This document shows positions 8,028 through 11,636 of a stretch of DNA of 11,636 nt, one piece after another. Location of the stretch: positions 1 through 11,636 of the forward strand of contig JAHDOX010000076.1 of assembly GCA_018434645.1 (NCBI GenBank). The letters are read 5' to 3'. The notes under the pieces were generated by a model. The model did not search any database. It saw only the letters and a program-made list of their open reading frames with translations, and had not been told where the DNA came from. Both the position numbers and the translations under genes were made by a program. This DNA comes from Synergistales bacterium. GTDB lineage: Bacteria > Synergistota > Synergistia > Synergistales > Thermovirgaceae. Position 1 is the first letter of the stretch; every line of letters starts with the position of its first letter.

Positions 8028-8029
8028 TT
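8021..8029. promoter_or_regulatory. Extra CIRCE-like half-site overlapping the hrcA start codon
   Basis: The plus strand reads TTAGCACTT here, matching eight of nine bases of the CIRCE half-site TTAGCACTC. With one more flanking base, GTTAGCACT is an exact 9-base direct repeat of the left CIRCE arm, offset by 31 bp. It contains the GTG start codon and second codon of hrcA. The opposite arm is missing, and the conserved Met/Val-Leu-Thr start of HrcA favours these bases, so chance is a real possibility. Confidence 0.3.
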
Positions 8030-8050
8030 TTCAACATCCTCTCTAATATT

Positions 8051-8079
8051 GTTAGCACTCTAACCAAAAGAGTGCTAAC
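8051..8079. promoter_or_regulatory. CIRCE operator (HrcA binding site)
   Basis: The sequence TTAGCACTC-N9-GAGTGCTAA is a perfect match to the CIRCE consensus (8052-8078), extended by one further G/C pair on each side. The spacer is TAACCAAAA. It lies about 20 bases downstream of the hrcA -10 box and 23 bases before the hrcA start codon, so it is in the transcribed leader. HrcA bound here would block transcription of hrcA-grpE-dnaK-dnaJ until heat shock. In RNA the element can also fold as a stem-loop. Confidence 0.97.
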
Positions 8080-8098
8080 GCAGAAGGATACCGAAAAG

Positions 8099-8127
8099 AG
8101 GGTACCAATGGAGGCTTTTATTGTCAA
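8099..8127 (-). promoter_or_regulatory. Sigma-A-type promoter of the hrcA operon
   Basis: On the minus strand a perfect -35 box TTGACA (8127-8122) is followed by a 17-base spacer and TACCCT (8104-8099), which keeps the T, A and final T of the -10 consensus. Transcription should begin near 8092, just upstream of the CIRCE. A vegetative promoter plus CIRCE is the known arrangement for HrcA control. The weak -10 box is the only reservation. Confidence 0.75.
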
Positions 8128-8130
8128 CAC

Positions 8131-8160
8131 TGGTCAGAGCTTTTCTGTTTCTTTTATGAT
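8131..8160 (+). promoter_or_regulatory. Candidate divergent promoter for the phosphatase gene
   Basis: On the plus strand TGGTCA (8131-8136, four of six -35 bases), an 18-base spacer and TATGAT (8155-8160, five of six -10 bases) form a plausible sigma-A promoter. A second TATGAT at 8166-8171 has a poorer -35 partner. The -35 box starts four bases from the outer edge of the hrcA -35 box on the other strand, so the two promoters are back-to-back and may interfere. Confidence 0.45.
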
Positions 8161-8193
8161 TAAGGTATGATAGCTGCTATACCCTCACTCGAT

Positions 8194-8198
8194 GGGAG
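8194..8198 (+). promoter_or_regulatory. Ribosome binding site deciding the phosphatase start
   Basis: GGGAG lies eight bases before the GTG at 8207. It overlaps the in-frame ATG at 8192, which itself has no Shine-Dalgarno sequence upstream, so it favours the GTG as the real start. Confidence 0.6.
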
Positions 8199-8206
8199 TG
8201 GTGTCC

Positions 8207-8857
8207 GTGAAAACTGCCAAAAGCAGAACAACGGCTATTCTCGTAAGACACGGAGAATGCGAGGGCAACAGGGAAGGTCTTTTTCGAGGGCGGAAGGATT
8301 TCCCCTTGAACGAAAACGGCCTTGCCCAGGCAAAGGCCCTCGCAGGGGAACTTGCCGCTTTCCATACCGCACAAGCTATATACTCGGGACCGCTCTCGCG
8401 GGCAAAGGAAACGGGAAGGATTATAGCCGAAGCTATGAGTATACCTCTTGAAATCCGTAATGGAATCGACAACATGTCCCTCGGTCCCTGGGAAGGAAGG
8501 CCAAAAATCGAAATCCGGGAAGAATACCCTGAAGAATGGAGTCTCTGGCTTTCCAATCCGGAGCGACTCAGACTGGAAGGGGCCGAAACTCTGGAGGATG
8601 TGCGTCGTAGGGCCTTCGCTGAATTAAACCAGTTGGTCAAATCCCACAAGGAACAGTCTTTTATACTGGTCACCCACCGCGCGGTCCTGAAACCTCTTCT
8701 CGCGTCCGCTCTTGATATCGCTCATCCCTACTTCTGGAGAATACACGTCGACACCGCCTCATACTCCATCCTGACCCACGAGGAAAACCGCGGATATTGC
8801 CTGATAACCCTGAACCAGACAAAGCATTTGCCCAACCTTGTCAGTGAGTGGGTATGA
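8207..8857 (+). CDS. Histidine phosphatase family protein (phosphoglycerate-mutase-like)
   Basis: With the GTG start this is a 216-residue cytoplasmic protein of the histidine phosphatase (RHG) superfamily. These enzymes pass a phosphate through a catalytic histidine. The N-terminal AILVRHGECEGN carries the phosphorylated H15, SGPLSRAKETG carries R65, and LVTHRAVLKPLL carries the second histidine H157 in THR instead of the usual SHG. The segment NMSLGPWEGRP lines up with the usual E-x-x-x-G-x-W-E-G, but the expected acid is N, with an aspartate just before it, so the proton donor may differ. A start at ATG 8192 would add five residues but has no ribosome binding site. The substrate cannot be told: small phosphoesters, cobalamin-pathway alpha-ribazole phosphate or a pterin phosphate are possible. 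It precedes folP by 99 bases, with a separate promoter between them, so a folate role is only a guess. True glycolytic mutase activity is unlikely at this length and motif set. Confidence 0.85.
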   Translation: MKTAKSRTTAILVRHGECEGNREGLFRGRKDFPLNENGLAQAKALAGELAAFHTAQAIYSGPLSRAKETGRIIAEAMSIPLEIRNGIDNMSLGPWEGRPKIEIREEYPEEWSLWLSNPERLRLEGAETLEDVRRRAFAELNQLVKSHKEQSFILVTHRAVLKPLLASALDIAHPYFWRIHVDTASYSILTHEENRGYCLITLNQTKHLPNLVSEWV

Positions 8858-8882
8858 TCAACAGGTCGTGGGTGCTCTTTTC

Positions 8883-8911
8883 TTGACCTCGTCTTTTGTG
8901 TGGAATATTAT
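8883..8911 (+). promoter_or_regulatory. Sigma-A-type promoter of the folP-folK unit
   Basis: TTGACC (8883-8888) and TATTAT (8906-8911) each match five of six consensus bases and are separated by exactly 17 bases. Transcription would start near 8918, about 40 bases before folP. It lies in the 99-base gap after the phosphatase gene, so the folate genes can be expressed independently of it. Confidence 0.75.
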
Positions 8912-8956
8912 GGCTTCCGCTGATGCTCGAATTTTTCGTAGGGAGATGTGCCTGCC

Positions 8957-10171
8957 ATGATTCCCTATCTTTGCCCTATTAACTCTGTCAAAAACCTTGA
9001 ATCAATCCTGAAACGCCTTGGGGCGGACATCCGGAGTCTGCCCTATTTTGAAGCAAAACGAAATGTTTTGTCCTTTTACATCACCTCAGTCGACTTCAGG
9101 GCGGCAAACGCGCTCAAGCAGGAAATGCTCTCACGGGGCGGCGACGCCATAGTGCACAAAGATGCTATACAGGGAACCATCAAAACCTGCGATGTACTGC
9201 TTTTGGGAACACCAGGACAGTACGACAGCCTTATAAAAAAGCTTGAGGCCATGCCTTACTGGGGGCTCGAAACAATACGCAGCGGTCTCGCTACCGCCTT
9301 TGCCAACGTATACGTTTCGGCCTGGTTGATTCCCCTGACAGAGGGAAGGATCCTGCGCCTGGGTCCACGCCCGCTCGTGATGGGTATAATCAACCTGACA
9401 CCCGATTCTTTTTTCTCCCCCAGCAGGATTTCAAACATCGACGAGTGCCTGAAAAGGGCCTTCCAGATGCAAAAAGAAGGCATGGACATGCTGGATCTTG
9501 GTGCGGAATCTACGCGCCCGGGGTCTGAACCTGTTCCCGAAGAAACAGAAAAGGGAAGAATCCTGCCTGTTTTGCGGGCTCTTCGAAAAAACGGCTTTGA
9601 CTTGCCCATATCGGTTGACACGAACAAGGCCTCCGTGGCAAAAGCAGCTATCGAAAACGGGGCGGACATAATAAACGATATTTCCGCGGCGCGACTGGAT
9701 CCATCGATGTTTGACGTCATTTCCGAACTCGACGTTCCCTACATCTGCATGCATATGAAAGGAACCCCCAAAACCATGCAGGAAAACCCCCATTACGACG
9801 ATGTCATCGGGGAAATCGTTTCCTTTTTCGAGGAAAGACTGGAAGAAGCCTCCTCTCGGGGCATAAACACCTCTAAAATAATTCTCGACCCAGGACTCGG
9901 GTTCGGTAAAACCACAAACCACAACCTTGCCATACTCAAAAACCTTCAGGCATTCAAAGTACTTGGCAGACCACTTTTGATAGGCCATTCCAACAAAAGC
10001 ATCATCGGCAAAGTTCTGGGCGGACTGGAAACGGACGACAGGATTGAAGGAACACTGGCCATAACTGCCTTGTGCGCCACTGAAGGCGTCTCTATAGTTC
10101 GCGTACACGATGTCCAAAAGAATACCCGTGTCATCAAAATGATCCAGGCTATAAAGGAGGTTTCCAGGTGA
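8957..10171 (+). CDS. folP: Dihydropteroate synthase FolP with N-terminal extension
   Basis: This enzyme condenses 6-hydroxymethyl-7,8-dihydropterin diphosphate with p-aminobenzoate to 7,8-dihydropteroate; it is the sulfonamide target. Counting from the ATG it has 404 residues, against about 270-280 for the minimal enzyme. The TIM-barrel core begins near residue 138: GIINLTPDSFF (143-153), DLGAESTRPGSEPVP (180-194), ISVDTNKASVAKAAI, ADIINDISA, CMHMKGTPKTMQ (264-275), ILDPGLGFGKT, LLIGHSNKSIIG (340-351) and RVHDV (382-386). The pterin-binding lysine and the anion-binding R and H are present, but the usual SRK reads SNK. Residues 1-137 form an extra domain with VDFRAANALKQEMLSRGGDA and CDVLLLGTPGQYDSLI. 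I recall similar extensions in clostridial enzymes; their role is unknown to me. A GTG at 8948 is in frame but only two bases from GGGAG, so the ATG is preferred. Confidence 0.95.
   Translation: MIPYLCPINSVKNLESILKRLGADIRSLPYFEAKRNVLSFYITSVDFRAANALKQEMLSRGGDAIVHKDAIQGTIKTCDVLLLGTPGQYDSLIKKLEAMPYWGLETIRSGLATAFANVYVSAWLIPLTEGRILRLGPRPLVMGIINLTPDSFFSPSRISNIDECLKRAFQMQKEGMDMLDLGAESTRPGSEPVPEETEKGRILPVLRALRKNGFDLPISVDTNKASVAKAAIENGADIINDISAARLDPSMFDVISELDVPYICMHMKGTPKTMQENPHYDDVIGEIVSFFEERLEEASSRGINTSKIILDPGLGFGKTTNHNLAILKNLQAFKVLGRPLLIGHSNKSIIGKVLGGLETDDRIEGTLAITALCATEGVSIVRVHDVQKNTRVIKMIQAIKEVSR
10154..10160 (+). promoter_or_regulatory. Strong ribosome binding site of folK inside folP
   Basis: AAGGAGG lies seven bases before the GTG of folK, within the last codons of folP. 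It fixes the GTG start and shows that folK has its own strong translation signal despite the 4-base overlap. Confidence 0.85.
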
Positions 10172-10653
10172 CACAGACAGCAATCGCTTTGGGAAGCAAC
10201 ATCGGGGACCGTCTGGGTACCATGCGGCAAGCCGTCATGCTTCTTGAAGAAAGGTCTCTCCGTATCAGCGCTTCCAGCGATGTCTTCGAAACCCCACCTT
10301 GGGGTATGGAAAATCAACCCAGGTTTTTAAACGCTTGTGTACTGGCCGAAACCGACATTTTGCCCCGGGCGTTGCTGGAATTACTTTTGAATATCGAAAG
10401 CGATCTGGGCCGCATCCGCCGTTACAAGTGGGGTCCTCGTGAAATAGACCTGGACCTTCTTTTTTACGACGACCAGGTTTTTAATGAAAGTGGCCTCGTT
10501 CTTCCTCACCCCCAGATGCACCGACGCGCCTTTGTGCTGGTTCCCCTGGTACAGATAGCTCCTGACTGGAGCCATCCTGTCCTGGGGAAATCCATAAGAG
10601 AACTGGCCGGCTCCCTGGATGCCAGTTCGATCATACGAATCACCCGTCTGTGA
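10168..10653 (+). CDS. folK: 6-hydroxymethyl-7,8-dihydropterin pyrophosphokinase FolK (HPPK)
   Basis: This 161-residue enzyme transfers diphosphate from ATP to 6-hydroxymethyl-7,8-dihydropterin, making the substrate of FolP. It shows the whole family pattern: IALGSNIGDR (6-15), FETPPWGMENQPRFLNA (40-56), LGRIRRYKWGPREIDLDLL (80-98) with the two magnesium-binding aspartates D94 and D96, and LPHPQMHRRAFVLVPL (112-127) with H115. Length is normal and there is no fusion to FolB. Its GTG start overlaps the folP stop as GTGA, the classic signature of translational coupling. The next gene begins 32 bases after its stop. Confidence 0.97.
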   Translation: MTQTAIALGSNIGDRLGTMRQAVMLLEERSLRISASSDVFETPPWGMENQPRFLNACVLAETDILPRALLELLLNIESDLGRIRRYKWGPREIDLDLLFYDDQVFNESGLVLPHPQMHRRAFVLVPLVQIAPDWSHPVLGKSIRELAGSLDASSIIRITRL

Positions 10654-10672
10654 GACAAAAAATGAAGCGACC

Positions 10673-10678
10673 AGGAGG
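10673..10678 (+). promoter_or_regulatory. Ribosome binding site deciding a TTG start
   Basis: A perfect AGGAGG is followed by seven bases and then TTG at 10686. The in-frame GTG at 10650 and ATG at 10662 have no comparable signal, and starting at TTG gives a clean signal peptide. Confidence 0.8.
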
Positions 10679-10685
10679 AAAAACG

Positions 10686-11432
10686 TTGAACAAAAGCGGG
10701 GTTTCGGCTTTTTTTATGGTGGCAGCTTCCCTTTTCCTATTGTTGTCAAGCCCTCTAACTGCACGTGCGGCCGTGCAGATCATGTCCGTTCCTGGTCACC
10801 CTGTCTACCTTGTACTCGACATAAAAGACGGAATGATTGACACCGCTTTTTTGAGAAGCCCTGCGGGCTTACAGAAACTTCTTCCACTTGAGGGGCTCAC
10901 GCCGGCAGGCGAAAGGGTCTACCGGTTACATGCCGACGAAGACTTTGCCAGAGACCTGATATGGGTATTGTCTTTCACGAAACCTTCCGGAAGATCAAAA
11001 GGCATTCAGCTTTGGATCGGAGCGCTGGAAGGGGAAAAGAAGGCATGGGTCGATATTTGCCCCCTGGAGAGGACCTATTGGGATGCTATTCCTTTCAAGT
11101 TAAACTTGCCTGAAGGTGTGGCCCTTCATATGTCCCCAAGTTTGCCTCAATATGAAGACCTGCCTAGGCTTTCGGGAAACAGTGTCCTGACTTTTGTATA
11201 CACGATTTCACTAACCTCGGATGGCTTCCGTTTTGTTCCCGCCCCTGAGGTCTATAAGCAACTTAAAAGGATCACTGAAATTGTCTGGGGTGGAGAAACC
11301 CTGCCTTACAAGAAAAAGGGCTATGAACACCTTATGGATGACTTCGCCCGACTTTCGCTGGGTTCAAATCCATCCGCGGCGGTAATACGGAACTTCGCAT
11401 GGAATCGTATACTATACCTGCAGTGGAAATAG
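10686..11432 (+). CDS. Secreted protein of unknown function
   Basis: I do not recognise this family. From the TTG start the protein has 248 residues. It opens with a textbook Sec signal peptide: N-K at 2-3, a hydrophobic core AFFMVAASLFLLLSSPL (8-24) and TARA-AV, with cleavage expected after A28. There is no lipobox cysteine and no further membrane segment, so the mature protein of about 220 residues should be released to the periplasm or outside. It is rich in short hydrophobic strands such as PVYLVLDI, IQLWIGAL and SVLTFVYTISL, with few cysteines, suggesting a beta-rich fold. The C-terminal part has a more helical stretch (YEHLMDDFARLSLGSNPSAAVIRN). It follows folK closely in the same direction and precedes a terminator, so it is probably the last gene of the folate transcript, but nothing in it suggests a folate function. 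Longer starts at GTG 10650 or ATG 10662 would put a charged tail before the signal peptide. Confidence 0.8.
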   Translation: MNKSGVSAFFMVAASLFLLLSSPLTARAAVQIMSVPGHPVYLVLDIKDGMIDTAFLRSPAGLQKLLPLEGLTPAGERVYRLHADEDFARDLIWVLSFTKPSGRSKGIQLWIGALEGEKKAWVDICPLERTYWDAIPFKLNLPEGVALHMSPSLPQYEDLPRLSGNSVLTFVYTISLTSDGFRFVPAPEVYKQLKRITEIVWGGETLPYKKKGYEHLMDDFARLSLGSNPSAAVIRNFAWNRILYLQWK

Positions 11433-11453
11433 CTCTCATGTAACCTCAAAGGG

Positions 11454-11484
11454 GAGGCCCCACCCGAAAAGGAAGCGGGGCCTC
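11454..11484. terminator. GC-rich hairpin, probable bidirectional terminator
   Basis: GAGGCCCC (11454-11461) and GGGGCCTC (11477-11484) are perfect 8-bp arms around a 15-base loop. On the plus strand they are followed by GCGAAATTTCTTTATTC, a moderately T-rich run. It sits 21 bases after the secreted-protein stop and 15 bases before the stop of the convergent gene, which suits termination from both sides. The T run on the minus side (CCCCTTTG) is weak. Confidence 0.65.
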
Positions 11485-11499
11485 GCGAAATTTCTTTAT

Positions 11500-11636
11500 T
11501 CATTCAAGATCCTTTAAAAATTGAGCAACCAGCGCCGGCTTCCTTTCCCGCCTGTAAAGTGGGGTCTTGTCTTCCGCATAACAGGCAAGGTTTTCCTCGA
11601 AGGTTTTTTTCCCCTCTTCCCTGTAAAGTATACCCA
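11500..11636 (-). CDS. Partial gene, C-terminal 44 residues, product not recognised
   Basis: Reading the minus strand from the window edge gives 44 residues ending in a TGA at 11502-11500. The peptide includes GILYREEGKKTFEENL and YAEDKTPLYRRERKPAL and ends VAQFLKDLE. It is open throughout, ends just before a hairpin and has the same kind of codon use as its neighbours, so it is probably the true 3' end of a convergent gene. The TPLY segment recalls the C-terminal part of some P-loop small-molecule kinases, but this is too short to call. Confidence 0.55.
   Translation of the reverse strand, partial: GILYREEGKKTFEENLACYAEDKTPLYRRERKPALVAQFLKDLE

Noticed and set aside
8085..8090. TATCCT as an alternative -10 box for hrcA on the minus strand
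   Set aside because: No -35-like sequence lies 16-18 bases upstream, while TTGACA is ideally spaced for TACCCT at 8104-8099.
8863..8888. AGGTC...GACCT inverted repeat after the phosphatase gene as a terminator
   Set aside because: Only five base pairs around a 16-17 base loop, and no T run follows; it overlaps the -35 box of the folP promoter.
9431..10183. A 250-codon open frame on the minus strand opposite folP and the start of folK
   Set aside because: It is antisense to clearly conserved FolP motifs and shows no recognisable domain.

Overview
This window looks like core chromosome of a moderate-GC bacterium with a Gram-positive-style chaperone locus, most likely a Synergistota or clostridial-type anaerobe. 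The evidence is the gene order hrcA-grpE-dnaK-dnaJ-prmA-rsmE-mtaB, the CIRCE/HrcA control, a DnaK without the ATPase-domain insert of proteobacterial DnaK, and frequent GTG/TTG starts backed by good Shine-Dalgarno sequences. The phylum is an inference. A possible branched-polyamine synthase at the left edge would fit a thermophile.

Minus strand, positions 8127 down to 1: a sigma-A-type promoter and a perfect CIRCE operator precede a tight operon hrcA, grpE, dnaK, dnaJ. A 28-bp perfect palindrome follows dnaJ. The operon continues with three genes for modification of the translation machinery: prmA (ribosomal protein L11), rsmE (16S rRNA) and mtaB (tRNA ms2t6A). The last three genes overlap or nearly abut. 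The 5' part of an eighth gene starts 10 bases after mtaB and runs off the left edge; its first 83 residues resemble the N-terminal winged-helix region of BpsA, the branched-chain polyamine synthase family (DUF43).

Plus strand, positions 8131 to 11432: a divergent promoter lies back-to-back with the hrcA promoter and drives a histidine-phosphatase (phosphoglycerate-mutase-like) gene. A second, strong promoter follows, then folP (dihydropteroate synthase with a roughly 130-residue N-terminal extension), folK (overlapping folP by 4 bases) and a secreted protein of unknown function that starts at TTG. A GC-rich hairpin at 11454-11484 closes this unit, and the 3' end of a convergent minus-strand gene enters from the right edge.

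Functionally the left half is a heat-shock and proteostasis operon extended into ribosome and tRNA modification. The right half is part of folate biosynthesis: FolK makes 6-hydroxymethyl-dihydropterin diphosphate and FolP joins it to p-aminobenzoate. There are no mobile elements, CRISPR arrays, rRNA or tRNA genes, and no gene-free stretch longer than about 180 bases. I see no clear new multi-gene system. The points most worth checking are the BpsA-like gene, the third CIRCE half-site on the hrcA start codon, the palindrome after dnaJ, the phosphatase with an altered active-site motif beside folate genes, and the secreted protein after folK.
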